A stretch of DNA of 64,000 nt from Flavobacterium soli DSM 19725 (GCF_000422705.1 NZ_AUGO01000002.1:186001-250000); one strand, 5' to 3'. Counted from the stretch's first letter, positions 52,565-62,535 are shown. Program-made: numbers and translations. Notes: generated by a model from the sequence alone, not told the origin.

Positions 52565-53299
52565 ATGCAAATGAAAATCAATCTACTTAAAAGCCTGGTG
52601 ATTTTGTTTTTGACTACGAGTTGTCATTTAAAAGAAGATGTTTATATTTCTGAAGATGGAAGCGGAAGCGTCGTTGCCGAATCGACTCGAGACGAAAGTA
52701 TTTATATGAAATATCTAGGGGATGAGTATTTTGCAGAACAAGAGTTTGTTGATTCTGCTTATGTGGTTAAAGATATTATTGCAAAAGAGCAGAAAACGTT
52801 TGATGTTTTTCTGGAAGAGCATCAAGCCTTGTTGAGAAAATATGAGAATGTGAAAGTGCATATTAAGAAGGATTCTTATGCAAAAGAATATCGCACTACC
52901 ATTTCTACACCTTTTAAAAATATAAATGAGGTGGGAGATTTATCGCATGTAACGGATTATGTAGATGATTTGCAAAATAATTACGCCATAGATCCAAGTA
53001 GAAAGCGAACCTATTTTACTTATAATTTTGATGGAACCACTTTCCGACGAATTTTTAAGGTTTTGAATCAGGAACGGTATGATGAATATAAGGAAACGAT
53101 TCAGCTTTATAAGCAAATCTTGCACATCGGAAATTTTAGCTATACAGCAAATTATCATTTTCCAAGAAAAATTAAATCGGTTTCACATCCTGATGTGATT
53201 TTATCAGAAGATAAAAAAAGCCTGACATTGAAGTTGCCAATGCTGGATTGTTTAGAAAAACCTGAATTGGCTTTTTTGGAAGTTGTTTTGGAGGATTAA
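52565..53299 (+). CDS. Lipoprotein, unknown function
   Basis: This lipoprotein of about 244 residues starts at the ATG at 52565 (or 52571), giving MKINLLKSL and a signal ending FLTTSCHLKEDVYIS. The longer frame from 52517 adds hydrophobic residues with no purpose. The mature part begins with the strand pattern VYISEDGSGSVVAE, reminiscent of membrane-surface beta proteins, and has no Cys beyond a late CLEKPE. It is 51 bp upstream of lipB. Function is unknown. Confidence 0.7.
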   Translation: MQMKINLLKSLVILFLTTSCHLKEDVYISEDGSGSVVAESTRDESIYMKYLGDEYFAEQEFVDSAYVVKDIIAKEQKTFDVFLEEHQALLRKYENVKVHIKKDSYAKEYRTTISTPFKNINEVGDLSHVTDYVDDLQNNYAIDPSRKRTYFTYNFDGTTFRRIFKVLNQERYDEYKETIQLYKQILHIGNFSYTANYHFPRKIKSVSHPDVILSEDKKSLTLKLPMLDCLEKPELAFLEVVLED

Positions 53300-53338
53300 A
53301 TTGTGAGATTGTTTTGAAAATTAATCTGAACAAAGACG

Positions 53339-53346
53339 TAAATTTG
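53339..53346 (+). promoter_or_regulatory. -7 box of lipB, abutting the start codon
   Basis: TAAATTTG is an exact match. TTG lies 22 bp upstream at 53314-53316. Only four bases separate the box from the lipB ATG, so the message would be leaderless. Confidence 0.55.
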
Positions 53347-53350
53347 CAAA

Positions 53351-54064
53351 ATGAATAAAGCAGTACATCTTCAGGATTTAGGAATTCGGGATTATAATGA
53401 AACATGGCAATATCAGGAAACGCTGTTTAAGGATATCGTTGATTTGAAAATCAGAAATAGGAGAGAAGAGACAAATTTTGAAACTCCCAATTATCTGCTT
53501 TTTGTAGAGCATCCACACGTTTATACTTTAGGTAAAAGTGGAGATTTAAGTAATTTATTGCTTTCCGAAAAACAATTGGAGGCTAAAGGTGCTACTTTTT
53601 ATAAAATCAACCGTGGAGGTGATATTACCTATCATGGTCCTGGTCAAATTGTGGGCTACCCAATTTTAGATTTGGAAAATTTCTTTACAGATATTCATAA
53701 ATACTTACGTTACCTCGAAGAAGCCATTATTCTGACACTTGCAGATTATGGTTTGAAATCCACAAGGAGTGAAGGTGAAACAGGAGTGTGGCTTGATGTT
53801 GGGACACCATTTGCGAGAAAAATTTGTGCAATGGGGGTTCGGGCTTCACGTTGGGTCACGATGCATGGATTAGCTTTGAATGTAAATGTTGATTTGGGTT
53901 ATTTTGATAATATAATCCCATGTGGCATTCGCGGAAAAGCAGTGACTTCCTTAAATGTTGAGCTTGGAGTTGAAAAAGTGGATGAGGCAGAAGTTAAAGA
54001 AAAAATTCTAAAGCATTTTGCAGCACTCTTCGAATGTAACTTCAATCTAAAATCTAAAATCTAA
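53351..54064 (+). CDS. lipB: Octanoyltransferase LipB
   Basis: This 237-residue enzyme transfers octanoyl from acyl carrier protein to lipoyl domains. The signature NRGGDITYHGPGQIVGYP and the catalytic Cys/Lys pair in IIPCGIRGKAVTSLN are intact, as is GVRASRWVTMHG. The length is normal. The downstream rnhB gene converges with 9 bp between the stops and no clear terminator. Confidence 0.95.
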   Translation: MNKAVHLQDLGIRDYNETWQYQETLFKDIVDLKIRNRREETNFETPNYLLFVEHPHVYTLGKSGDLSNLLLSEKQLEAKGATFYKINRGGDITYHGPGQIVGYPILDLENFFTDIHKYLRYLEEAIILTLADYGLKSTRSEGETGVWLDVGTPFARKICAMGVRASRWVTMHGLALNVNVDLGYFDNIIPCGIRGKAVTSLNVELGVEKVDEAEVKEKILKHFAALFECNFNLKSKI

Positions 54065-54073
54065 AATCTCGAA

Positions 54074-54673
54074 TCAAAATTCTAACTCTAGTTGTTCCGG
54101 AAGTAACCTAAAGCTCATCCGGTGGTATTTTGTTGTGCCATATTTTCGGATGGCTTCTCTATGTTCTTTTGTAGGGTAGCCTTTGTTTTGTTTCCAGTTA
54201 TACATCGGGTATTCTTCGTGAATCTTGTTCATATATTCATCGCGATATGTTTTTGCTAAAACCGAAGCGGCTGCAATACTCGTATATAGAGAATCGCCTT
54301 TAATGATACAGCTGTGTGGAATGTTTTCAATAGGTTTAAAACGGTTTCCATCTACTATAATATATAAAGGAGTAATTTTTAATTTCAAAATACATTCCTG
54401 CATTGCCTTTATGGAGGCATTTAGAATGTTTATTTCGTCTATGATTGAGGGGTCAAGATGGGTAACCGAAAAACAAATTGCTTGTTGTTCTATAATAGGT
54501 TTTAGGTCGTCTCTTGTTTTTTCCGACAGTTTTTTGGAGTCATTTAGAAGATTAAGGCTGAAATTTTCGGGTAAAATTACTGCAGCAGCGGTTACGGGAC
54601 CTGCTAAACAGCCTCTTCCAGCTTCATCGGTACCAGCTTCGGGCATTAAATTAGAAAAATTATTGAGCAGCAT
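54074..54673 (-). CDS. rnhB: Ribonuclease HII
   Basis: This 199-residue enzyme removes RNA from RNA-DNA hybrids. The active-site block [14 protein letters not shown] near residue 14 holds Asp and Glu, the Asp in [10 protein letters not shown] lies near 110, and the last Asp is in AKTYRDEYM near 145. An alternative start is Met10 (PEAGTDEAG). The length is typical of RNase HII. Confidence 0.95.
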   Translation of the reverse strand: MLLNNFSNLMPEAGTDEAGRGCLAGPVTAAAVILPENFSLNLLNDSKKLSEKTRDDLKPIIEQQAICFSVTHLDPSIIDEINILNASIKAMQECILKLKITPLYIIVDGNRFKPIENIPHSCIIKGDSLYTSIAAASVLAKTYRDEYMNKIHEEYPMYNWKQNKGYPTKEHREAIRKYGTTKYHRMSFRLLPEQLELEF

Positions 54674-55060
54674 AAATACTTTTTTTAATAATTATATGTC
54701 TTTTTGGTTATTTTGAAGCCATTTTAGAAGGCTAAAATTAAGTTTTTTTTATTTATTTTATAGTATAATATTATCATTAAGTTAAATTGTCATAACAGGT
54801 GTAAGGCCTGTAAACAAAGGGAATTAATTTGATGGAGTTGAGGGAGTTAAAAAAGGTTTCAGAGAATTATTTAAGAAAAAGGAATATAATGACGCAACCT
54901 TTTTAAAAATAGTTCATCTATACAGAGAATAATGTAGTTAAACGCTAGAGTTATTGAAAAGTCATCAAAAGTTAATTTTCAGATTATTCAGCACAAATAT
55001 TTGTTTAATTAAGAAATTATTAAGAAGTTTGCGGAATAACTAATTCAAATTAAATTTTAT
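54674..55060. other. 387-bp spacer before susC
   Basis: This AT-rich spacer holds no believable gene. It must contain the rnhB promoter on the left and a long leader for susC. I could not place an exact TAnnTTTG box for susC. A hairpin of AAAAAGG...CCTTTTT (about 54879-54906) and an AGCC...GGCT pair near 54717-54733 are the only structures seen. Confidence 0.5.
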
Positions 55061-58000
55061 ATGAGATCGAAATTCAAATGGATTTTTGCGCTATTGTTAG
55101 CGTTTTCTATGCAGTTTTCGTTTGCACAAGAAAAAACAATCACAGGTGTTGTTACTGAAAGCGGTATGCCATTACCAGGTGTTACTGTTGCAGTGAAAGG
55201 TACTACTAGAGGTACACAAACTGATTTTGATGGAAAATATTCTATCAAGGCAAGTACAGGAGAAGTTATTGAATTTTCATATATTGGTATGAAAACTCAA
55301 ACTAGTACTGTAGGGGCGTCAAGTACAATTAGCGTTGTTATGACTGTTGATGATGCTACGAGCTTGAATGAAGTTGTTGTGGTTGCTTATGGTACTCAAA
55401 AAAGAGAAGCTATAACAGGTGCTATTGGAACTATTGGTGCTGATGTAATCGGTAATCAACAAGTAACTTCACCTTTAAAGGCTTTGCAAGGAACTGTTGC
55501 TGGTGTTAGTATGATTACAGCTGGAGGTCAACCGGGTAATAATCCTGAAATCAGAATTAGAGGTTTCGGAAGTTTGACTGCTGGTGCAGGGCCGCTTATT
55601 GTGGTTGATGGCGCTCCTTTTAATGGTAATATTAATACAATAAGTCAGGATCAAATTGAGACTTTATCTGTTTTAAAGGATGGAGCTTCCGCTTCTCTTT
55701 ATGGAAGCAGAGGTGCTAATGGAGTTATCCTTATTACTACAAAAAGAGGTAAGAAAAATTCTGCACCTAGAATTAATGTAAGATCGCAAGTTGGTATTTC
55801 TGATTTGGCAGTAGGTTTACATGATAGAATAGGAACAGAGCAAAATATGAAACTGACATGGGAGGCGATTAGAAATACTAACATGGATTTGGGGCAAAAT
55901 AGTACTACTGCAGCTTCAAACGCTTCTGGTCAATTGATTGATAGGTTGGGGTATAATCCTTATGGTACTGTAGTTAATCCAATTGATGCTTCTGGTCAAT
56001 TAGTGCCTGGTGCTCAATTGCTTTGGGAAACGGATTGGCAGAAAGAGATGACAAGGCAGACAATGATGAGAACAAATCATAGTTTTGATATTTCTGGTGG
56101 TGATGATAAGACAACTTATTTTATGTCGGTTGACTATTTGAAAGAAGATGGTCCCGTAATTACTTCGGATTTTGAAAGAATTACAACAAGGTTGAATGTT
56201 GACTCTCAAGTTTCTGATTGGTTGAAAGTTGGTTTGAATTCTAGTTTTTCATATTCAAATTCAAGCAATCCTGATCAAACTACAGGTTCTACAACTCAAG
56301 CTATAGGGTGGATTTATGCTCTTTCAAGTATATATCCTTTGCATCAAAGAGATGGTAATGGAGAATTGTTTTTAGATGCAAATGGAAATCGTCAATATGA
56401 TTTTGGTAATGGTTCTATTCCGGGACAGTCTGTAAATAATACTAGACCAGTGAATGGTGGAGAAAATGCGGTTGCAAATATTTATTTAGGGAAAGAAAGA
56501 TTGAGAAGGACAAGTTATGTTGGGTCAGTATTTGCTGAAGCTAAAATTTTTGAATCTTTGAAATTTAGAACTAGATTTAGTTATGAGAATTTCTTGTTTG
56601 ATTCATTTAGTTTTGATGATGATTTGTTTGGAGCGGCATCTTCTGTTGGAGGTAGAGTAACACAAGCGAGAAACATTACGACTACTTTGAATGCAATTAA
56701 TGGTCTTCATTTTAATAAGACTTTTGGTAATCATAATTTAGCTGCTGATGCAATCATCGAAGCGTATTCTTTGAATTTGGATAATATGAATGCTCAGGGT
56801 ATCGGTTTCTTGCCAGGATTGGCTAATTTAGGAACGGCAACTTCTCCAGAAGCAGTTGGTGGTGTAATGGCAACAGAAAGAATTAATAGTTACCTTGCAA
56901 GAATAAATTATAATTATAAAGATAAGTATTTTGTAGAAGGAAGTGCAAGAAGAGATGGTTCTACCAGATTTGATAGAGATGTTAGATGGGGTACTTTTTA
57001 TTCAGCTGGTGGTGGTTGGATTATTTCTAAAGAAAGTTTCTTAGAGAACAACGAAACTCTTAGCTATTTAAAATTAAGAGGTTCTTATGGTGAATTAGGA
57101 AATGCTGATCTTGGGACAGTTTTGTTTCCTTATCAATCATTGTTTTCTGCTGCAATTGGAGGGAATGAAGGGAATCCTGGAGTTCTTTTAGATGGTGTTG
57201 CTGATATTAATCTTAAATGGGAAAAAACAGCTCAGATATCTGCTGGTTTAGATTTCGGTTTGTTTAATGATAGAATTACAGGTTCTATTGACTATTATAA
57301 GAAAAATTCAATTGATTTGATTTTGGACAAGCCACTTGCTCCTTCTCTAGGTGTCTCTACAATTACTACAAATATTGGAGAAGTTGAAAATTCTGGTTTT
57401 GAGCTTATGTTGAATTCAACTAATATTCAAACTGAAGATTTTACTTGGAAAACAAGTATAAATATTTCTAAGAATAGTAATGAAATTATAAAGTTGGCTA
57501 CTGAAGATCCTGTAATTCGAGGAATTCAACAATGGGAAGTAGGGAAATCTTTATATGAATTCTTTATTCCAGAATGGGCAGGTGTTGATCCAGCAGATGG
57601 AGCGGCAATGTGGTTTAGAGATGTTGAAGACGCTGAAGGAAATGTAATCGGAAGAGAGACAACTAAATTATACGATCAGGCTACAAGAGGTTATCACGGA
57701 TCATCTTTGCCAGACTTTGAAGGAGGGTTTACTTCTAATATGAGATATAAAAACTTTGATTTAAATTTAATCTTCAATTTCAGTGTTGGAGGTCAGATAT
57801 TAGATACTGACTATTCAAGTTTAATGAATGGGTTTTCTTCACCTGGAGGTAATGCACATCCTGATAATTTAGACAGATGGCAAAATCCTGGTGATATCAC
57901 AAATGTGCCTAGATTAGTAATCGGAAACAACAATGATGCGGCTACATCTACAAGGTTTTTGTTTGATAATGATTATTTAAGGCTGAAAAGTTTGACTTTG

Positions 58001-58192
58001 GGTTATAATTTGCCTTCTGATATGGTCAAATCTATCGGTTTTAGTAATGTTCGCTTTTTTGTACAAGCAGATAATGTAGTAACTTTTCAATCTCATAAAG
58101 GTATTGATCCTGAACAATCTTTTGCAGGAACAACAGCAAGAAGATCACCTCAATTTAGGACTGTTTCTACTGGTGTAACTTTATCGTTCTAA
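55061..58192 (+). CDS. SusC/RagA-type TonB-linked outer membrane protein
   Basis: This 1043-residue transporter has a signal peptide (1-22, ending FAQE), a CarboxypepD_reg-like domain at about 25-95, a TonB-box-like NEVVVVAYGTQ, a plug at about 105-225 (GGQPGNNPEIRIRGFGSL; LKDGASASLYGSRGANGVIL), and a beta-barrel ending in a C-terminal Phe. With the SusD lid protein it takes up oligomers across the outer membrane. It begins a four-gene locus with susD, a surface lipoprotein and a T9SS protease, so peptides are a more likely cargo than glycans. Confidence 0.95.
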   Translation: MRSKFKWIFALLLAFSMQFSFAQEKTITGVVTESGMPLPGVTVAVKGTTRGTQTDFDGKYSIKASTGEVIEFSYIGMKTQTSTVGASSTISVVMTVDDATSLNEVVVVAYGTQKREAITGAIGTIGADVIGNQQVTSPLKALQGTVAGVSMITAGGQPGNNPEIRIRGFGSLTAGAGPLIVVDGAPFNGNINTISQDQIETLSVLKDGASASLYGSRGANGVILITTKRGKKNSAPRINVRSQVGISDLAVGLHDRIGTEQNMKLTWEAIRNTNMDLGQNSTTAASNASGQLIDRLGYNPYGTVVNPIDASGQLVPGAQLLWETDWQKEMTRQTMMRTNHSFDISGGDDKTTYFMSVDYLKEDGPVITSDFERITTRLNVDSQVSDWLKVGLNSSFSYSNSSNPDQTTGSTTQAIGWIYALSSIYPLHQRDGNGELFLDANGNRQYDFGNGSIPGQSVNNTRPVNGGENAVANIYLGKERLRRTSYVGSVFAEAKIFESLKFRTRFSYENFLFDSFSFDDDLFGAASSVGGRVTQARNITTTLNAINGLHFNKTFGNHNLAADAIIEAYSLNLDNMNAQGIGFLPGLANLGTATSPEAVGGVMATERINSYLARINYNYKDKYFVEGSARRDGSTRFDRDVRWGTFYSAGGGWIISKESFLENNETLSYLKLRGSYGELGNADLGTVLFPYQSLFSAAIGGNEGNPGVLLDGVADINLKWEKTAQISAGLDFGLFNDRITGSIDYYKKNSIDLILDKPLAPSLGVSTITTNIGEVENSGFELMLNSTNIQTEDFTWKTSINISKNSNEIIKLATEDPVIRGIQQWEVGKSLYEFFIPEWAGVDPADGAAMWFRDVEDAEGNVIGRETTKLYDQATRGYHGSSLPDFEGGFTSNMRYKNFDLNLIFNFSVGGQILDTDYSSLMNGFSSPGGNAHPDNLDRWQNPGDITNVPRLVIGNNNDAATSTRFLFDNDYLRLKSLTLGYNLPSDMVKSIGFSNVRFFVQADNVVTFQSHKGIDPEQSFAGTTARRSPQFRTVSTGVTLSF

Positions 58193-58206
58193 TAAAAAAT
58201 TATATT

Positions 58207-59649
58207 ATGAAAAAATTAAGTTTGATTAAAAAAGGTATTCAATATACCTGTGTACTTGTAAGTGCTCTTGTAGTAACCACAAGTTGTTCAGATGATTATC
58301 TGGATGAACCTAAAGATGAATCTGGTTTAAGTGCAGACGTTGTTTTCTCGAGTAGAACACTTGCTGATTCTTATGTGTCTGGTATTATGAAAAGATACAG
58401 AGGGCAATATACCGCTACAGATGCAGGAGGTCTTTACTCATTGTTTTTTGCAAGAACAATAAAAGGGAATGATTTAATTCAGAGTGACAATTGGTATGGT
58501 TTCGACTATGTTCATGAGAACCGAGAACCAAACTATAGAAGAACTGTTTTCAATTGGACATTCAATTATGAAATTATATTTCATGCGAATCAATTGATAT
58601 CTGGAGTAGAGAGAAGTTCTAACTTATCGGAAACTGATAGAAAAGAACTAATTGCTACTGGAAAAGCAATTCGAGCTTATCATTATTTTCAATTAGCACT
58701 TGATTTCGCTCCAAACTTTACATCAGACCCGAACGCTGCAAAGTTACCTATATATACAGGACCTGTGACAGGTACTAGTGACCCGGCTGTACCTAGTACG
58801 ACAGCTGAAGTTTATGAATTGATCAAGACAGATTTGCAAGAAGCTATAGCTGATTTGCCTGAAGAGAGATTAGGAAAGAGTTATATCAATAAAGCAGTTG
58901 CTAATGGTATGTTAGCTCAGGTTTTACTTGTTACTCAAGACGATTGGGCTGGTGCTGCTGCTGCTGCTGCTGCTGCTTATGGAGGGAATGCTGCGTCAGC
59001 TGTAATTTCTACAAACTGGGCAGGAGGTTTTAATGATATGACGGATCAAGATTGGCTTTGGGCCATGTATCAAGATGCGGTTGAAACAACTTACTATTTT
59101 GCTGCTCCTCACTCTATGACAGATCACTTAACTTTGTCGTATCAAGCGACTTATGTGAATTCTGTTTTTGTTGATCAATTTGCCGATACTGATGTTAGAA
59201 AGAAATTTTTTGATATTTATGGTGTAGCAACACCATGGAGAAAGTATGTTACAACAAAATTTGCTTTCACTTTTGAATCTGATTTACCTATCATGAGAAA
59301 ATCTGAGATGGTTCTTATTGATGCTGAAGCTCAATTGAATTTAGGAAATACTCAAGGAGCTAAGGATTTGCTTTTTGCTTTACAGTCTGATAGAGATCCT
59401 AATGCAGAAATGTCGACCAATACCGGAGCTGCTTTGTATGACGAGATTCTTTTGGAAAGAAGAAAAGAATTGTATGGAGAAGTGGGTGTAGAATTTATGG
59501 ACGCCAAGCGTTTGAAAAAATCGATCGTTAGAAATAATGTTCACAGAGTTGTTGTTAATGTTCCTGTTGATAGTCCTTTGTTTTTCTTAAAAGTACCTCA
59601 ACGTGAAATTGATGCAAATCCATTTATTGATGAATCAATTAATAATTAA
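58207..59649 (+). CDS. SusD/RagB-type surface lipoprotein
   Basis: This 480-residue lipoprotein has a signal ending TTSCSDDYLDE (Cys27) with an acidic surface-export motif. The SusD_RagB helical TPR-like fold shows ALKAIRAYHYFQLALDFA-type segments (written here as IRAYHYFQLALDF) and the C-terminal LLERRKELYGE, which is the family end block. It forms the lid of the SusC barrel. An in-frame (GCT)8 tract encodes eight consecutive Ala. The gap to susC is 14 bp, so the two share a transcript. Confidence 0.93.
   Translation: MKKLSLIKKGIQYTCVLVSALVVTTSCSDDYLDEPKDESGLSADVVFSSRTLADSYVSGIMKRYRGQYTATDAGGLYSLFFARTIKGNDLIQSDNWYGFDYVHENREPNYRRTVFNWTFNYEIIFHANQLISGVERSSNLSETDRKELIATGKAIRAYHYFQLALDFAPNFTSDPNAAKLPIYTGPVTGTSDPAVPSTTAEVYELIKTDLQEAIADLPEERLGKSYINKAVANGMLAQVLLVTQDDWAGAAAAAAAAYGGNAASAVISTNWAGGFNDMTDQDWLWAMYQDAVETTYYFAAPHSMTDHLTLSYQATYVNSVFVDQFADTDVRKKFFDIYGVATPWRKYVTTKFAFTFESDLPIMRKSEMVLIDAEAQLNLGNTQGAKDLLFALQSDRDPNAEMSTNTGAALYDEILLERRKELYGEVGVEFMDAKRLKKSIVRNNVHRVVVNVPVDSPLFFLKVPQREIDANPFIDESINN
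58954..58977 (+). repeat. (GCT)8 microsatellite inside susD
   Basis: Eight perfect GCT codons in a row encode an Ala run in the SusD-like protein. Slippage would change the number of Ala, not the frame. Confidence 0.9.
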
Positions 59650-59683
59650 TTTTCGTTAAATTCTAACGACTAAAATATTAAAT

Positions 59684-60430
59684 ATGAAAAAAATATCTTT
59701 GTTATTAATGTTTCTTTCAGCTACACTTTTCTTGAGCTGTGAAGAATCGGATAGCCTGACGGTTGTGCCTCATGTTTCATTTGAGAATGATAGAATATTT
59801 GGTTTAAATCCAGGAGAAACAACTTCAACTCAAGAGGTAAAAGTTTATGCAACTAAGAGTTCTGGGTCAGATAGGGTGTTCAATTTGGTAGTAAATGAAG
59901 AGTTTACGACTTTGTTGCCATCAGAATATACTCTTCCTGCAACTGTAACCATACCTGCTAATTCAAGAGAAGGTTCATTCTCTGTATCGGTTACTTCTTC
60001 TGATTTAGGAGAAGGAAAAACATTAGCGATTGATTTTGCAGATATTACGGATGGGACTTTTACAGGAGATGAACCTTTAAAGCTTCTGGCTAAAGTGGTT
60101 TGCGATCTTAATGAAGTTGCTTTTGAATTAATTTTAGACCGATATGGTTCTGAGTCTATTTGGGAGCTTTCTGGTCCAGGAGGTGAGCTGATTGCTTCAG
60201 GCGGTCCTTACACGGATACTAGTACAAATGCTGCTCAGCCTGCTAAAAATTTCTCATTCTGTTTGCCTGCTGGTGAATATACGTTTGTTATGTATGATCT
60301 TTATGGTGATGGAATGTCAGGGCCAAGTGGAAATGGATCATTTAAATTGACTGAGGTTGCTACAGGTAACATACTAGCTCAAGGAGGTACATTTACTACA
60401 GAATCAGTTCATACATTCACGTTGGACTAA
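59684..60430 (+). CDS. Surface lipoprotein of the SusCD locus
   Basis: This 248-residue lipoprotein has a signal ending FLSCEESDS (Cys19) with acidic residues typical of surface export. An N-terminal Ig-like or Calx-beta-like region (about 25-135; YTLPATVTIPANSREGSFSV) precedes a C-terminal jelly-roll-like domain with FCLPAGEYTFVMYDLYGDGMSG, a Cys/Tyr/Gly-Asp-Gly pattern known from secreted proteins of marine and soil bacteria. It probably binds substrate at the surface. It is 34 bp after susD and ends at a terminator. Confidence 0.75.
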   Translation: MKKISLLLMFLSATLFLSCEESDSLTVVPHVSFENDRIFGLNPGETTSTQEVKVYATKSSGSDRVFNLVVNEEFTTLLPSEYTLPATVTIPANSREGSFSVSVTSSDLGEGKTLAIDFADITDGTFTGDEPLKLLAKVVCDLNEVAFELILDRYGSESIWELSGPGGELIASGGPYTDTSTNAAQPAKNFSFCLPAGEYTFVMYDLYGDGMSGPSGNGSFKLTEVATGNILAQGGTFTTESVHTFTLD

Positions 60431-60450
60431 ATTTAATCTTTTTTTAACTA

Positions 60451-60480
60451 AAAAGCTGTCACTGAAAAGTGATAGCTTTT
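60451..60480 (+). terminator. Terminator of the SusCD operon
   Basis: A 13-bp stem (AAAAGCTGTCACT/AGTGATAGCTTTT, one wobble) with a GAAA loop is followed by TTTTT. Confidence 0.85.
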
Positions 60481-60499
60481 TTTTTGACATTTTTTTTAC

Positions 60500-60507
60500 T
60501 ATATTTG
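60500..60507 (+). promoter_or_regulatory. -7 box of the protease gene
   Basis: TATATTTG is an exact TAnnTTTG match 22 bp before the ATG at 60530. No TTG is at the usual distance. Confidence 0.5.
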
Positions 60508-60529
60508 TTTCCTATATAATTTACTGTTT

Positions 60530-62461
60530 ATGAAATATTTTACGTTACTTTTTGTTTTATTTGTTCATTGGGTTGGGTTAGCTCAAACTGAAGAACAAAA
60601 GAGATTGATTTTATCAAATACTAACACTTTTGCTTTGGATGAGTTGTCGAAAGATTTTGAGCAAAATGAAAAGGCACAAGCTGAAAGAATAGATTTGTTT
60701 TTGAGTTACAATCCATCATTCAAGAAAAGATTTAATGGAAGTGATGGGGCCTTATATGAAATTAAAGATATAATTGATGGTAAGCCAGTTTACATTTCCA
60801 ATCAAAATCAGAAAGCAGCATTGGCAACTAGGACTTCAAGGCTTCATAATGGTGGAAGTTTGGGGTTAGACTTGGAAGGTCAGAATATGACAATTGGGAT
60901 TTGGGATGGGGGAAAGGTCATGGCAAATCATGTCGAATTTATGAATGATGCAATTCCAAGTGTATCAAGAGTAACTTCTCCAGATACACCAGCAGCAAAT
61001 GCTCCAACAGATGATCACGGTACTCACGTTGGAGGAACTATGGTCGCTAAAGGTGTTAATCCCTTAGCTAAGGGTATGGCTCCTAAAGCCAATTTAGTTT
61101 CTTATAGTTGGATAAATGATGAGGCTGAAGTTGTTTCTGAAATTACAAACAACGCGTTATTAATATCTAATCATTCGTATGGAGTGCCTGTTTTGAATGA
61201 TGCAGGAAATTTAAATGTACCAATTTGGTTTATGGGTTGTTACAATTCAGATGCAAGAGCTTGGGATTTGATAGCAGTAGATGCACCATATTATCTCATG
61301 GTGGCTTCGGCTGGTAATAATGGTGGCGATAGTTATACAGGCGGTCTCATGGCTGGATATGATAAGTTAACGGGTGAGAAAAATTCAAAGAACAATTTAG
61401 TCGTAGCTAACGCTAATCCTTTTGCAAGCCAAATTAATGGTAATATAATCTCAAATCCGATAAACACATCTAGTAGTCAAGGGCCTTCTGATGACGGTAG
61501 AATAAAGCCTGATATTGCGGCAGATGGAACAGATCTTCTTTCGACCTATAATACCAATACAACTTCGTATGCAACCTTAACGGGTACCTCTATGGCGGCT
61601 CCTAATACTTCAGGAACATTGCTTTTGTTGCAACAATATTATAGTCAGTTCGCAGATGGTGCTTTTATGAGATCATCCACTTTAAAAGGGCTAGTGTGTC
61701 ATACCGCATTAGAGAGTGGTCCTAGTGCAGGTCCAGATGCTAAATTTGGATGGGGTTTGTTGGATGCTGAAAAAGCAGCTGTTTTAATGCAAAATTCCTT
61801 TGCTACAGAGCCAACTGCAGTGCTTTCTGAAATTGTCGTAAATCAAGGTGAAACTTATACTTTAGAAGTTAATGTTACTGATGCTCAAAAATTACAAGCT
61901 AGTATTTGTTGGTTGGATCCAGCGGGTGTAGCAAGAGATAATCAAACAAATTCTCCATTAGCCGCTTTAAGAAATGATTTGGATTTAAGAATTAAAAAGG
62001 GAACTGAAGTAAATTTGCCTTGGAAGTTACAATTGTCAAATGTTGCTGCAGCAGCCATTAAAGGAGATAACACCGTTGATAACGTGGAAAGAGTTGAGGT
62101 TAACAATGCTTTAGGAACTTATACAATAGAAATTTCTCATAAAGGAACTTTGCAAGGAGGTAGTCAGCCAGTCAGTTTAATTGTTTCTGGATTCAATACG
62201 GCTGTTCTTTCAACTCCTAATTATAAATTTAATGATCTTTCAATTTTTCCAAATCCTACAAATGATGTCTTGAATTTCAATTTAGGTGATATGTCAACAA
62301 TCGGTGATATTTCAATTATCGATGTTTCTGGTAAATTAATTACTCCAAGATTTGATTTGAATTCAAAAAAGATTGATGTTTCTAATCTACAATCAGGTGT
62401 TTACTTTGTAAGATTTGCTTCAGAAGGTAAGTCTTTAACTAAAAAGTTTGTTAAACTTTAA
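60530..62461 (+). CDS. S8 (subtilisin-like) serine protease with T9SS sorting domain
   Basis: This 643-residue secreted protease has a signal peptide (1-19, ending GLAQ), a pro-like region to about residue 110, and a subtilase domain with Asp126 (IGIWDGG), His163 (DDHGTHVGGT) and Ser354 (GTSMAAPNTSG), plus the oxyanion Asn in SAGNNGG. After a beta domain (about 415-560) comes a type A T9SS sorting domain (about 565-643) with LSIFPNPTNDVLNF, ISIIDVSGKLI and GVYFVRF, ending KFVKL. It should be exported through T9SS. It is separated from the SusCD genes by a terminator but lies directly next to them. Confidence 0.93.
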   Translation: MKYFTLLFVLFVHWVGLAQTEEQKRLILSNTNTFALDELSKDFEQNEKAQAERIDLFLSYNPSFKKRFNGSDGALYEIKDIIDGKPVYISNQNQKAALATRTSRLHNGGSLGLDLEGQNMTIGIWDGGKVMANHVEFMNDAIPSVSRVTSPDTPAANAPTDDHGTHVGGTMVAKGVNPLAKGMAPKANLVSYSWINDEAEVVSEITNNALLISNHSYGVPVLNDAGNLNVPIWFMGCYNSDARAWDLIAVDAPYYLMVASAGNNGGDSYTGGLMAGYDKLTGEKNSKNNLVVANANPFASQINGNIISNPINTSSSQGPSDDGRIKPDIAADGTDLLSTYNTNTTSYATLTGTSMAAPNTSGTLLLLQQYYSQFADGAFMRSSTLKGLVCHTALESGPSAGPDAKFGWGLLDAEKAAVLMQNSFATEPTAVLSEIVVNQGETYTLEVNVTDAQKLQASICWLDPAGVARDNQTNSPLAALRNDLDLRIKKGTEVNLPWKLQLSNVAAAAIKGDNTVDNVERVEVNNALGTYTIEISHKGTLQGGSQPVSLIVSGFNTAVLSTPNYKFNDLSIFPNPTNDVLNFNLGDMSTIGDISIIDVSGKLITPRFDLNSKKIDVSNLQSGVYFVRFASEGKSLTKKFVKL

Positions 62462-62490
62462 TGTAAGCTCCATATATAATAGTTTTATAA

Positions 62491-62506
62491 CCCGCTTTAT
62501 AGCGGG
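62491..62506 (+). terminator. Terminator after the protease gene
   Basis: A 6-bp GC stem (CCCGCT/AGCGGG, extended by AA/TT) with a TTAT loop is followed by TTTTTTA. Confidence 0.8.
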
Positions 62507-62535
62507 TTTTTTATTTTAGTTAACACAAAAAAAAT

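Noticed and set aside
54837..54905. 24-codon frame in the spacer before susC
   Set aside because: Very short, no ribosome or promoter context, and it ends in the hairpin-like CCTTTTT; likely chance.
58954..58977. Possible CRISPR-like or other array
   Set aside because: The repeat is a plain GCT microsatellite within a coding frame; no spaced repeats of array type were found anywhere in the window.
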